Part shown: positions 1 to 8,166 of the stretch, piece by piece | How the letters are laid out: each line of letters opens with the position of its first letter | Numbering within the stretch: position 1 is the first letter of the stretch | Made by a program: the position numbers and the translations under genes | The notes under the pieces: generated by a model | Told to the model about the DNA's origin: nothing | Seen by the model: the letters and a program-made list of their open reading frames with translations, nothing else | Databases searched by the model: none | NCBI GenBank assembly: GCA_947447245.1 | Contig: CANFJC010000003.1 | Span: 1 to 35,875 of the forward strand | DNA: 35,875 nucleotides | Source of the DNA: Comamonadaceae bacterium | GTDB lineage: Bacteria; Pseudomonadota; Gammaproteobacteria; Burkholderiales; Burkholderiaceae_C | Reading direction: 5' to 3'

Positions 1-671
1 ATCTTGTTCAAGAGGGCCATCGCGAAGGCTATCCCATGGAGTCCAGCAGCAGCGGTCGTGCTGTGGTCAAGGGCTTCCCGATTCCTGAGCCGAAAACCTT
101 CTTGCTAGAAGGTGGCAAAAGTGTCACCGTGCCTGACTTGATGCGCAAAGAACCCGCTTACAACGCAGTGGCCACCAGCCCCACATCTGGCGCACCCATT
201 GAACCCAAGGGCGATGCCATGCTGGCAGCTGTTGGCGCTGGCGCTTATGCCAGCCGAGAAGATGTGCCTGAAATGACGACACACGGCAAGCCACTGATTC
301 AGCCACTTCGCGTGGTCAGCGAGTACACGGTGGCCTCACAAGATGTGGACCCGCGTGGTCTGCCAGTGATGGCGGGCGACGGCAAACAAGGCGGCACTGT
401 GAAAGACATTTGGATTGACTCTGCTGAGATGATGTTCCGCTATTTGGAAGTGGAAGTTGCTGGTGGCAAAAGCGTTTTACTGCCCACCGCGTTTTCCCTG
501 ATTCGCAGAAATCAAGTGGAAGTGCACTCTATCTACGCGCGTCATTTTGCCGCTGTGCCAGCACTGAAAAACCCTGACCAGATCACCAAACTGGAAGAGG
601 AAAAGATCAGTGCTTATTACGGCGGTGGTACTTTGTACGCCGATGCAAAGCGCAGCGAACCGCTGATCTGA
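1..671 (+). CDS. puhA: Photosynthetic reaction centre H subunit PuhA (5'-truncated by window edge)
   Basis: H subunit of the type-II reaction centre. One N-terminal membrane helix anchors a cytoplasmic beta-barrel domain that caps PufL/PufM and helps protonate the secondary quinone. The frame is open from base 3 and reads LVQEGHREGYPMESSSSGRA. The REGYP stretch is the conserved segment just after the membrane helix in PuhA, so the ATG at 36 is internal and the helix lies upstream of the window. The remaining ~220 residues contain family landmarks: the KTFLL segment, the VDPRGLPVMAGD loop, the KDIWIDSAE strand and a C-terminal GGGTLYA. It is followed by puhB after 53 bases, as in other purple bacteria. 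Confident call; only the start is missing. Confidence 0.95.
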   Translation, partial: LVQEGHREGYPMESSSSGRAVVKGFPIPEPKTFLLEGGKSVTVPDLMRKEPAYNAVATSPTSGAPIEPKGDAMLAAVGAGAYASREDVPEMTTHGKPLIQPLRVVSEYTVASQDVDPRGLPVMAGDGKQGGTVKDIWIDSAEMMFRYLEVEVAGGKSVLLPTAFSLIRRNQVEVHSIYARHFAAVPALKNPDQITKLEEEKISAYYGGGTLYADAKRSEPLI

Positions 672-724
672 GTTTCAAATCAGCGTCAATTGATTTGAAT
701 TGAAAGTCTGTTGAGGAAAAGATA

Positions 725-1405
725 ATGGCGATCGAAAATTTGGGACATGAATACGAGTTTGAACCGCAGTTTGGTTTGCCCGAACGCTTGCCAAGTGACG
801 AGTTCATTGTCTGGCAGGGCTCGCCCGATGTGGCGGCCTTGGCCTATTCAGCCTTTCACTTCAAAAAATTAGCGCTGTATTTCGCAGTCTTGATCGTGGT
901 TTGTGCTTGGCCAGCTTTAGAACAGGGTGCTGGCTTCATGGCTGTTTTGTCGGCCATCAAATGGATTGCGCCACTGGCGGTCATTGGCTTGGCCACTGTG
1001 TGGACGCTGGCCTACTTCACAGCGCGCACCACGGTCTATACCGTCACCAACAAACGAGTCGTGATGCGCTTGGGCATTGTCTTGACGGTTTCTTTTAACC
1101 TGCCCTTCATGCAAATAGCGTCTGCTGACGTGCGCATGGTGCAAAACGGTTTTGGCGACATCACCTTGGCCTTGAAAGGCGCAGACCGCATTGGTTGGGT
1201 GCATTTGTGGCCCAGCGTGCGGCCATGGCGCATTGCAAAGCCTGAGCCTACATTGCGTGCAGTACCTGATGTGCAAATCTTGGCTGAAAAGCTTCGTGAT
1301 GCATGGACACAAAGCACCGGCCTTGCTGCCAACGCAGTTGAAGCAGCCAGTGCAGCGCCAAATGATCGCCGTGATGGCGCCTTCATGCAAGTGAGTCCAA
1401 CATGA
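725..1405 (+). CDS. puhB: PuhB, photosynthetic complex assembly protein
   Basis: Membrane protein known in Rhodobacter to assist reaction-centre/LH1 assembly. 226 residues. The N-terminus resembles PuhB (GHEYEFEPQFGLPERLPSDE, then IVWQGSPD), followed by two hydrophobic helices at about residues 48-66 and 75-97. A bacterial-PH-like region follows (ARTTVYTVTNKRVVMRLGI, then FNLPFMQIASADVR). The ATG at 725 is preceded by GAGGAAAAGATA, a good ribosome binding site. Its stop overlaps the puhC start by 4 nt (ATGA at 1402-1405), suggesting translational coupling. Position directly after puhA supports the name. Confidence 0.93.
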   Translation: MAIENLGHEYEFEPQFGLPERLPSDEFIVWQGSPDVAALAYSAFHFKKLALYFAVLIVVCAWPALEQGAGFMAVLSAIKWIAPLAVIGLATVWTLAYFTARTTVYTVTNKRVVMRLGIVLTVSFNLPFMQIASADVRMVQNGFGDITLALKGADRIGWVHLWPSVRPWRIAKPEPTLRAVPDVQILAEKLRDAWTQSTGLAANAVEAASAAPNDRRDGAFMQVSPT

Positions 1406-1881
1406 GCCAAGCCCAACTTGTTCAATCTTCTCAAGCCCGTATGCCGGTAGCGCCCGACAGCTTTCCGCGCTGGATTCTTTATTTTGCCGCTGGCATCATT
1501 GCGTTCTCACTCATCTCAGTGGGCTTGATTCGCATCACGGGCAACGGCCCTGATCAGCTTGCAGCTGCGCCCACAGTGCAACGCTCCTTGGTATTCGAAG
1601 ATCAAAAAGATGGGGGCGTTCGGGTAGCCGATGGCGTCTCAGGACAAACCCTCACAGTGTTGTATGGCGAACAAGGTTTTGTGCGCGGCGCACTGCGCGC
1701 ATTAACGCGCGAACGCTTTTCCAGAGGCATCGGTTCCGCCCAACCCTTTGACCTGATTGCCCGTGTAGATGGCAGGGTCACTTTGATGGACCCAAGCACA
1801 GGACAGCGTGTCGATTTAGAGTCATTTGGTCCAACAAATACAGCGGAATTCGCACGATTTCTAGCCATGCAACCTGAATGA
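1402..1881 (+). CDS. puhC: PuhC, photosynthetic complex assembly protein
   Basis: 159 residues with one N-terminal membrane helix (about residues 22-45, WILYFAAGIIAFSLISVGLI) and a C-terminal extracytoplasmic domain. The GGVRVADGVSGQTLTVL, EQGFVRGALRALTRER and FDLIARVDGRVTLMDPSTGQ stretches are typical of PuhC. Genetic work in Rhodobacter links the family to efficient RC-LH1 assembly. The start overlaps the puhB stop (ATGA). A gap of 47 nt precedes acsF. Identity rests on both motif similarity and the puhA-puhB-puhC order. Confidence 0.92.
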   Translation: MSQAQLVQSSQARMPVAPDSFPRWILYFAAGIIAFSLISVGLIRITGNGPDQLAAAPTVQRSLVFEDQKDGGVRVADGVSGQTLTVLYGEQGFVRGALRALTRERFSRGIGSAQPFDLIARVDGRVTLMDPSTGQRVDLESFGPTNTAEFARFLAMQPE

Positions 1882-1928
1882 TTCAGGATTGAGTCAGTCA
1901 ACCATTTTTAAAGCTGGAGATTTTTTTC

Positions 1929-3005
1929 ATGCAAGCCCATACAAGCATTGACACCGCTGAACAAGCATCGCAAAAAGCGGTCGAGAGCACCATGCTCAGC
2001 CCCCGTTTTTACACCACCGATTTTGCGGCCATGGACAAGCTTGACATGTCTCCTATGCGTGCCGAGTGGGACAAAATGATGGCGGAATACGAAGGCGACA
2101 ACAACCACGATCACTTTCAGCGCGACGAAGAATTTACCAGGGAAGTGGCCGAAAGATTCTCGCAAGTCAGCCCTGAAATGCGCCAAGAGTTTTTGGACTT
2201 TTTAATCTCCTCGCTCACCTCTGAATTTTCGGGTTGCATTTTGTACAACGAAATTTTCAGAAATGTTGAAAACCCCGACATCAAACAATTGATGCGCTAC
2301 ATGGCGCGCGATGAATCGCGCCACGCCAGTTTCATCAACCAGTCTTTGAAGGACTTTGGTCTGGGCATTGACTTGGGCGATTTGAAGCGCACCAAGGCTT
2401 ATACCTACTTCAAGCCCAAATACATTTTCTACGCCACTTACTTGTCAGAGAAAATTGGCTACGCCCGTTACATCACCATTTACCGTCAATTGGAAAAAAA
2501 TCCAGACAAGCGCTTCCATCCCATTTTTCGGTGGTTTGAGCGCTGGTGCAACGACGAGTTTCGCCATGGTGAATCGTTTGCATTGATCATGCGTGCCAAT
2601 CCGCATTTGTTGCGTGGCGGCAATGTGTTCTGGATTCGCTTTTTCTTGTTGGCTGTTTACGCCACCATGTACGTTCGTGACCACACACGTCCCATGCTGC
2701 ACCACGAGATGGGCCTTGAGTCTGGCACCTATGACTACGAAGTCTTCCGCATTACCAACGAAATCACCAAGCAAGTTTTCCCTGTCAGCTTGGACATTGA
2801 CAACCCAGCCTTCAGGGAGGGCTTGTCGCATTTGTTCCATGTGCAAACTCAAATGAATGCGGCCAAGGCGCAAGGCGGCTTGGTGGGCAATCTGCAACGT
2901 GTCCGTTGGGCCATTTCGGGCGGCCTCACTTTCCTTCGCTTGTACTTCTTGCCTGTCAAGCACCATGCTTTGCCAGCCGATGTGCGCATGGTGCCTGCTT
3001 GGTAA
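1929..3005 (+). CDS. acsF: Mg-protoporphyrin IX monomethyl ester oxidative cyclase AcsF
   Basis: Aerobic cyclase that forms the isocyclic ring E, converting Mg-protoporphyrin IX 13-monomethyl ester to divinyl protochlorophyllide with O2. 358 residues, the usual AcsF length. Carboxylate-bridged di-iron ligands are visible: the first Glu in the [13 protein letters not shown] helix region, [10 protein letters not shown] (ExxH), and later CNDEFRHGE (ExxH). The N-terminal [17 protein letters not shown] and [21 protein letters not shown] segments are conserved in the family. It lies between puhC and puhE, a placement common in betaproteobacterial PGCs. The ATG follows GGAG with a longish spacing. 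Presence of AcsF implies bacteriochlorophyll synthesis under oxygen; no anaerobic bchE is seen here. Confidence 0.97.
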   Translation: MQAHTSIDTAEQASQKAVESTMLSPRFYTTDFAAMDKLDMSPMRAEWDKMMAEYEGDNNHDHFQRDEEFTREVAERFSQVSPEMRQEFLDFLISSLTSEFSGCILYNEIFRNVENPDIKQLMRYMARDESRHASFINQSLKDFGLGIDLGDLKRTKAYTYFKPKYIFYATYLSEKIGYARYITIYRQLEKNPDKRFHPIFRWFERWCNDEFRHGESFALIMRANPHLLRGGNVFWIRFFLLAVYATMYVRDHTRPMLHHEMGLESGTYDYEVFRITNEITKQVFPVSLDIDNPAFREGLSHLFHVQTQMNAAKAQGGLVGNLQRVRWAISGGLTFLRLYFLPVKHHALPADVRMVPAW

Positions 3006-3036
3006 ATTGCTAGCCAACAGACACTGAAAGCCAAGG

Positions 3037-3888
3037 ATGTCCGACACCTTTGTTGCGCTGGGATTTGCGATTTTTATCTGGTGGTTCAGCACCGGTATCG
3101 TGATTCTTTTAAATCGCATGTCGCGCACGGCGGTGACCATGAGTTTGGTCATCTCCTCCGCATTAGGTCTTGGTGCCTTGGCTGGCTTGGCCCACACGGC
3201 GCAGCAAACAGGCGTCACAGGCGCCTACTGCGCATTCACTTGCGCCTTGCTGGCTTGGGGTTGGAACGAGTTGAGCTTTCTCACGGGTTGGATCACTGGC
3301 CCGCAAAAAACAGCCATCTTGAAAAGCACAACGGGCTGGCCCCGATTGACGGCATCCTTCAATGCCGTGGTGTGGCACGAGTTGGCCATTCTCTTGGTGG
3401 GGCTGGCCATTGTGGCCATCACTTGGGATGCGCCCAACCAAGTGGGCACAGGCACCTATTTGGTCTTGTGGATCATGCGCACCAGCGCCAAACTGAACTT
3501 GTTTCTTGGCGTTCGAAACTTGAGTGAAGAATTTTTGCCTGCTCATTTGGCATATTTAGAAAGCTTCTTCAAACGCCGCCGCATGAATGCATTTTTTCCG
3601 TTTGCAGTGGCCTTCGCCAGTGCCTGTTTGTGGCTCTTAATTGACTTCGCCAACCAGCCCATGACCACATCCGCCCAAGTGGTGGGTGCAGTCTTGGTGG
3701 GCACCATGTTGGCCTTGGCCATTGTCGAGCACCTCATGTTGGTCCTGCCGCTAGACACAACGGCTTTGTGGCGTTGGGCCATTCGCAAACATCACAACAC
3801 AGAAACGCCTGCAGCCTTTGATGCACATGTGCCTCCGGTTTTGCCCGCCCACTTGGATTCACATGAAAAATCTCTACAAGTCAATTAA
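3037..3888 (+). CDS. puhE: PuhE, putative photosynthetic complex assembly protein 2
   Basis: Polytopic membrane protein of 283 residues with about seven hydrophobic helices (for example FVALGFAIFIWWFSTGIVIL at the start, GAYCAFTCALLAWGWNELSF mid-protein and VVGAVLVGTMLALAIVEHLM near the end). The WGWNELSFLTGWITGP and LWIMRTSAKLNLFLGVRNLS segments are characteristic of the PuhE family, whose molecular role is poorly defined but whose loss lowers or alters RC-LH1 and pigment levels in Rhodobacter. ATG at 3037 has AAGG directly upstream, close to the start. The 3' end overlaps the crtI start at 3863 by 26 nt. Confidence 0.9.
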   Translation: MSDTFVALGFAIFIWWFSTGIVILLNRMSRTAVTMSLVISSALGLGALAGLAHTAQQTGVTGAYCAFTCALLAWGWNELSFLTGWITGPQKTAILKSTTGWPRLTASFNAVVWHELAILLVGLAIVAITWDAPNQVGTGTYLVLWIMRTSAKLNLFLGVRNLSEEFLPAHLAYLESFFKRRRMNAFFPFAVAFASACLWLLIDFANQPMTTSAQVVGAVLVGTMLALAIVEHLMLVLPLDTTALWRWAIRKHHNTETPAAFDAHVPPVLPAHLDSHEKSLQVN

Positions 3889-5446
3889 CACAGACGGCGG
3901 CCCGGGAGGGGGCGGTGGTGATCACCAGCACCCCACAGGCACAGCCTCTGAAGTGGGCCGGCGTGCGCCTACGGCCATTGTGATTGGCACGGGCTTTGGT
4001 GGATTGGCGGCAGCCATTCGTTTGAGCGTCAAAGGATATCGCGTTCAAATGTTGGAAAAACTCGATGCCCCAGGCGGCCGCGCCTATGTGCACAAGCAAG
4101 ACGGTTTCACCTTTGACGCCGGACCCACCATCATCACCTTGCCGCACCTGATTGCCGAGCTGTTCACACTGTGTGGCCGCGAGATGAAAGACCATGTTGA
4201 TTTGCGCTTGATGTCGCCTTTCTACCGCATTCGGTTTGACGATGGCACGCACTTTGACTACAGCAACAACGACGAGCAAATGCTCGATCAAATTGCCAAA
4301 TTCAGTCCTGAAGATGTGCAAGGTTTCAAGAACCTGATGGTGGCGTCTGAGAAGTGTTTCCAGCTGGGTTTTGTCGAGCTGGGCATGGTGCCCTTTGAAA
4401 CCATTGGCGATGTGATCAAGGCCATGCCCAATTTGGCGCGCATGCAAGCTTGGCGTTCTATTTACAGCTTGGTGGCACAGCACATCAAGCACCCCAAGTT
4501 GCGCATCGTCATGAGCTTTCACCCCTTGCTCATTGGCGGCAATCCTTATTCAGTCACTTGCGTTTACTCGCTCATTCATTCTTTGGAGCGTCGCTGGGGC
4601 GTGCACTCGGCCATGGGTGGCACCGGCGCCATTGTGCGTGAACTGGTGAAGCTTTTGGAAGAGCGAAAAGTGCCCATTCGGTACAACGCGCCCGTCACAC
4701 GCATTCGGGTGGAAGATGGGCGTGCCAAAGGCGTTGAGTTGGCCAATGGGGAATACTTGCCTGCCGACATTGTGGTCAGCAATGGCGACGCCGCGTGGAC
4801 CTACCGCAATCTCATTGAGCCGCAACACCGCAAGCATTGGACCGACAAGCGCATTGCCAAGGGCAAGTATTCATCGGGTCTGTTTGTTTGGTACTTTGGC
4901 ACCAACCGAAAGTACGAAGATGTGCCGCACCACATGATGGTCTTAGGCCCGCGCTACAAAGGCTTGTTGCAAGATATTTTCAAAAATCACAAACTGTCCA
5001 AAGATTTCAGTTTGTATTTGTACCGCCCAACCGCCACCGATCCTTCGCTGGCCCCTGAAGGTTGCGACAGTTTTTATGCGCTTTCTGTGGTGCCCAATCT
5101 CAGCAGCGAAACCGACTGGCCAGCCATCACCGAACAGTATCGCGATGCCATTGCCACGGTGCTGCAAGAAAGTGTGCTGCCTGATTTGAAGCAGCATGTA
5201 GTGTCTTCCAAAGTCACCACACCGCAAGATTTTCAAGACCGCTTGTGGTCTTACAAAGGCGCAGGTTTTGGCCTCGAGCCCATCTTGATTCAAAGTGCAT
5301 GGTTCCGGCCGCACAACAGAAGCCAAGATGTGGAAGGCTTGTTCATGGTGGGTGCCAGTAGCCAGCCAGGTGCTGGTGTGCCCAGTGTTTTAATGTCCGC
5401 AAAAATGCTTGAAACGGTGGTTCCCGATGTCCAATCATTTGCCTGA
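3863..5446 (+). CDS. crtI: Phytoene desaturase CrtI
   Basis: FAD-dependent desaturase that converts phytoene to neurosporene and/or lycopene in three or four steps. 527 residues from the ATG at 3863. The Rossmann dinucleotide motif is AIVIGTGFGGLAAAIRLSVK (about residues 36-55), followed by LEKLDAPGGRAYV and FDAGPTIITLPHL. The C-terminal bacterial-type phytoene dehydrogenase signature is GLFMVGASSQPGAGVPSVLM. A glycine-rich N-terminal tail (DGGPGGGGGDHQHP) precedes the FAD domain, which is unusual. The start overlaps the end of puhE by 26 nt; the ribosome binding site is weak, so a later start is possible. Step number cannot be judged from sequence alone. Confidence 0.95.
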   Translation: MKNLYKSINTDGGPGGGGGDHQHPTGTASEVGRRAPTAIVIGTGFGGLAAAIRLSVKGYRVQMLEKLDAPGGRAYVHKQDGFTFDAGPTIITLPHLIAELFTLCGREMKDHVDLRLMSPFYRIRFDDGTHFDYSNNDEQMLDQIAKFSPEDVQGFKNLMVASEKCFQLGFVELGMVPFETIGDVIKAMPNLARMQAWRSIYSLVAQHIKHPKLRIVMSFHPLLIGGNPYSVTCVYSLIHSLERRWGVHSAMGGTGAIVRELVKLLEERKVPIRYNAPVTRIRVEDGRAKGVELANGEYLPADIVVSNGDAAWTYRNLIEPQHRKHWTDKRIAKGKYSSGLFVWYFGTNRKYEDVPHHMMVLGPRYKGLLQDIFKNHKLSKDFSLYLYRPTATDPSLAPEGCDSFYALSVVPNLSSETDWPAITEQYRDAIATVLQESVLPDLKQHVVSSKVTTPQDFQDRLWSYKGAGFGLEPILIQSAWFRPHNRSQDVEGLFMVGASSQPGAGVPSVLMSAKMLETVVPDVQSFA

Positions 5447-6506
5447 TCCAAGCTTGAATTCACCTCCAGTGTCTTTGCCCTACGACTTAGAGGCCTGCAC
5501 CGAACTCATGCGCGGTGGTTCGAAATCTTTTTTTGCGGCCTCGCGCTTGCTGCCGGTCCGTTTGCGGCCGCCCGCCATTGCGCTCTATGCTTTTTGCCGT
5601 TTGGCTGACGACGCCATTGACGAAGGCGATGACCCGGTTTTGGCCATGGCCGATTTGAAGTCGCGCCTGGCAGCCATTTATGCCGGAAGGCCGGGCGCCG
5701 AAGACGCAGACCGCGCGTTGACCATCGTGGTTCATCGCTACGGCATTCCCATTGGCTTGCTAGAGGCCTTGCTAGATGGTTTCTTGTGGGACTCTCAAGG
5801 CCGCCGCTACGAAAACTTGGCCGATGTCGAGGCCTATGGCGCCAGAGTTGCCGGCACTGTGGGCGCCATGATGTCCATCATCATGGGCGCCAGCACAGAC
5901 ACCGCCATTGCCCGCGCAAGTGAGCTGGGTGTGGCCATGCAACTGACCAACATTGCCCGAGACATTGGCGCCGATGCGCAAATGGGGCGTTTGTACATTC
6001 CCCGCGCATGGTTCCGCGAAATTGGCATGGACGCAGATGCTTGGTTGGCCGATCCTGTGTTCGATTCGCGCATTGCGGGTTTCACTCAACGCTTGTTGTT
6101 GCGTGCAGACGCTTTGTACCGCCGTGGCGAATTTGGTTTGGCCGAATTGCCTTGGGACTGTCGCCCCGCCATTCAAGCCGCGCGATTGGTCTATGCCGAA
6201 ATTGGCAAACAATTAGAGCGTGAAGGCCTCAATTCTGTGGACCACCGCACGGTAGTTTCAACTGCGCGCAAGCTGGCCTTGTTGGCACGCGCAGCCACTG
6301 TGGCGGTCAAGGCGCCTGCGGTGCCCGATGTCACGCTCAGCCCTGTGCCTGCCATCCATTATTTGGTCGACATTGTGAGCCGTGAAAGACACCCCTTGGA
6401 CCTTGAAAAACCATGGAAGCTACCTGTTCGAAGTTTTGATGAACGTGTTGTGTGGATGGTCGACTTGTTCAGCCGCTTAGAACAGCGTGAAAGAACCCCT
6501 CGCTAA
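5427..6506 (+). CDS. crtB: Phytoene synthase CrtB
   Basis: Head-to-head condensation of two geranylgeranyl diphosphates to phytoene. 359 residues from the ATG at 5427 (MSNHLPDPSL), which overlaps the crtI stop by 20 nt. Squalene/phytoene synthase motifs are present: GSKSFFAASRLLP near the N-terminus, first aspartate-rich site ADDAIDEGDD, and second site QLTNIARDIGADAQMGRLYI (DxxxD type). The SRLLP and LYAFCRLADD segments are classic. Overlap with crtI implies a crtIB transcription unit, probably continuing from puhE. Confidence 0.96.
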   Translation: MSNHLPDPSLNSPPVSLPYDLEACTELMRGGSKSFFAASRLLPVRLRPPAIALYAFCRLADDAIDEGDDPVLAMADLKSRLAAIYAGRPGAEDADRALTIVVHRYGIPIGLLEALLDGFLWDSQGRRYENLADVEAYGARVAGTVGAMMSIIMGASTDTAIARASELGVAMQLTNIARDIGADAQMGRLYIPRAWFREIGMDADAWLADPVFDSRIAGFTQRLLLRADALYRRGEFGLAELPWDCRPAIQAARLVYAEIGKQLEREGLNSVDHRTVVSTARKLALLARAATVAVKAPAVPDVTLSPVPAIHYLVDIVSRERHPLDLEKPWKLPVRSFDERVVWMVDLFSRLEQRERTPR

Positions 6507-6520
6507 AGCGCTCGACGTCA

Positions 6521-6700
6521 GTGAATTTGAAAATCTTTGAAGTCGTGGTGTTGCTGGTGGCTGGTGCTTTGTGGGTGGCCTGGCAATTTCGTGATTTGCG
6601 ACGCGCCAAAGAAATCACGCGTCTACAACGTGAAACAGAGAAACAGCAAGCCATGCAGCGCAGTGCCAAGTCTGATGAGACACCTTCGGTGAAGCCCTGA
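6521..6700 (+). CDS. Small one-helix membrane protein, function unknown
   Basis: A 59-residue reading frame starting at a GTG (6521) 15 nt after crtB and ending 14 nt before the next gene. The protein has a single N-terminal hydrophobic helix (about residues 5-22, VVVLLVAGALWVAWQFRDL) followed by a charged, probably coiled C-terminal part (RRAKEITRLQRETEKQQAMQ). No strong ribosome binding site is visible. I do not recognise a family. Tight spacing on both sides suggests it is part of the crtB operon. It could be a real small protein or a chance frame; hydrophobic-then-charged composition favours the former. Confidence 0.5.
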   Translation: MNLKIFEVVVLLVAGALWVAWQFRDLRRAKEITRLQRETEKQQAMQRSAKSDETPSVKP

Positions 6701-6714
6701 CAAAGTGAACCCAG

Positions 6715-7167
6715 ATGACACCTAACCTCAAGGTCATTCACCTGGTGTGCGCATGCTTGTTCTTAGGCAACGTGATTGTGAGCGGCGTCTGGGCCTTGTT
6801 GGCTGAGCGCACGCGCAATCACGCCATCATTCAATTCAGCAACAAGATGGTTCTGATCACTGACGCCATGTTCACCTTTTTAGGCGCGGTAGGTGTGGTT
6901 TGGACAGGCCATGGCATGGCGGAGAATTTTGGTGGCGCTGCCAGTCATCCTTGGATTCAATGGTCATACTGGTTACTCACTTTCTCTGGTTTGATTTGGT
7001 TGTTCGTTCTGGTGCCCATTCAATTCAAACAGCGCGCCTTGCTTCAACAACATTCTGAGATCACAGAAGACTATTGGCGCCTGTCCCGTATTTGGAAAAT
7101 CGCAGGCGCCATCTCCACCGTGCTGCCCTTGCCCATTGTGTATTTCATGGTCACCAAGTCAGTTTGA
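6715..7167 (+). CDS. DUF2269-like four-helix integral membrane protein
   Basis: 150 residues with four hydrophobic segments (about 7-28, 45-64, 79-103 and 127-146). The opening KVIHLVCACLFLGNVIVSG and the FVLVPIQFKQRALL loop resemble the DUF2269 family of small bacterial membrane proteins with no established function. Conserved His (in VIHL) and other polar residues within helices resemble heme-binding or CopD-like folds, but this is speculative. It lies between crtB and a short-chain dehydrogenase, all on the plus strand with short gaps, so co-transcription with the carotenoid genes is likely. Function unknown. Confidence 0.7.
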   Translation: MTPNLKVIHLVCACLFLGNVIVSGVWALLAERTRNHAIIQFSNKMVLITDAMFTFLGAVGVVWTGHGMAENFGGAASHPWIQWSYWLLTFSGLIWLFVLVPIQFKQRALLQQHSEITEDYWRLSRIWKIAGAISTVLPLPIVYFMVTKSV

Positions 7168-7198
7168 CGGTCGTGATCGTCCTAACTTGGAAGCGCAA

Positions 7199-8110
7199 AT
7201 GGCAACTTCAAAAACCGCTCTCAAGGGCCGCGTCGTCTTCATTACTGGTGCAGCCTCCGGCATTGGCGCAGCCACGGCCCTTGAAGTATTGACCCATGGC
7301 GGCACGCCTGTTTTGGTGGACTGCGATGCAGAACCGCTGACGCAAATGGCCCAACGCTGCGGCCCTCAAACGCTTCACTGGGTGGCCGATGTGACGCAAC
7401 TGCAAGCCATGCAAGACGTGGTCGAAAAAACCTTGCGCAAGTTGGGCCGCATTGACATCGTTTTTGCCAACGCAGGTGTTGCGGCTTTTGGCCCCATGGC
7501 TTACATCGACCCCGATGCATGGAAGCGGTGTTTGGATGTCAATGTATTTGGCGTCTTCAACACCATTCGGGCTGCCTTACCAGCCATCATGAAGCAAAGC
7601 GGCTATGTTCTGATCAATGCGTCGTCCTCCTCCTTTGCACACCCTCCGGTGATGTCCGCCTACGCGGCCAGCAAGTCTGCCGTAGAGGCCATGGGCAATT
7701 CATTGCGAATCGAGATGGCTGCGCATGGGGTTGGTGTGGGGGTGGTGCACGCGGGCTGGGTTCGCACACCGCTGGTCACAGAGGGCGCATTGCATCCCGG
7801 CTTTGTTCGATTGCGCGCCACCATGCCAGGCCCTTTGAACAGCGAGACATCGCCAGAAGAAACAGCACGTGTCATTGTGCAGGGCATGCTGCAGCGCAAG
7901 CGCAGAGTGTGGGTGCCAGGTTGGCTGCGAATTTTGTTTGCGCTCAGAGCTTTGCTGCACATGCCTTTTGCCGAGCGCGAATTGCTGCGTGCTGCGCCAG
8001 AGATTGAAAGCATTTACCTTGAAGGCTTAGAGGCAGAGGGTGCGTTGGCTTCTAGCTTTGGGCCCAGAGAGAGGGAGCGGACCTTGGCACGCGCTCGTCA
8101 AAACGACTGA
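7199..8110 (+). CDS. Short-chain dehydrogenase/reductase (SDR), substrate unknown
   Basis: 303-residue classical SDR. Cofactor motif TGAASGIG lies near residue 16, NAG motif in VFANAGVAAFG, catalytic Ser in INASSSS and YAASKSAVE giving the YxxxK pair. The C-terminal part carries a hydrophobic or amphipathic stretch (WVPGWLRILFALRALLHM) suggesting membrane association. ATG at 7199 follows GGAAG at a good distance; the preceding gene ends 31 nt upstream. Its place beside crtIB suggests a role in carotenoid, quinone or lipid metabolism, but no known carotenoid step requires it, so the substrate is not assignable. Convergent with crtC. Confidence 0.85.
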   Translation: MATSKTALKGRVVFITGAASGIGAATALEVLTHGGTPVLVDCDAEPLTQMAQRCGPQTLHWVADVTQLQAMQDVVEKTLRKLGRIDIVFANAGVAAFGPMAYIDPDAWKRCLDVNVFGVFNTIRAALPAIMKQSGYVLINASSSSFAHPPVMSAYAASKSAVEAMGNSLRIEMAAHGVGVGVVHAGWVRTPLVTEGALHPGFVRLRATMPGPLNSETSPEETARVIVQGMLQRKRRVWVPGWLRILFALRALLHMPFAERELLRAAPEIESIYLEGLEAEGALASSFGPRERERTLARARQND

Positions 8111-8121
8111 ACATAAAGACC

Positions 8122-8166
8122 ATGCCACGCGACGCCGAAAAAATTCACTTAGGCACGTCGCGGCAT
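8122..8166. terminator. Hairpin between convergent SDR and crtC genes
   Basis: CGCGACG (8128-8134) pairs perfectly with CGTCGCG (8156-8162), extended by ATGC (8122-8125) with GCAT (8163-8166) across a 2-nt bulge. It sits at the junction of two convergent genes and overlaps the crtC stop. No long T-run follows on either side, so termination would be weak or factor-assisted. Tentative. Confidence 0.35.

Noticed and set aside
36-671. Treating the ATG at 36 as the true puhA start
   Set aside because: The frame continues upstream to base 3 with the conserved REGYP segment, and the membrane helix would be missing; the gene is truncated by the window edge.
3881-4522. 213-codon minus-strand frame opposite crtI
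   Set aside because: Rich in His/Gln/Arg without motifs, entirely antisense to the conserved FAD domain of CrtI; a mirror of codon bias.
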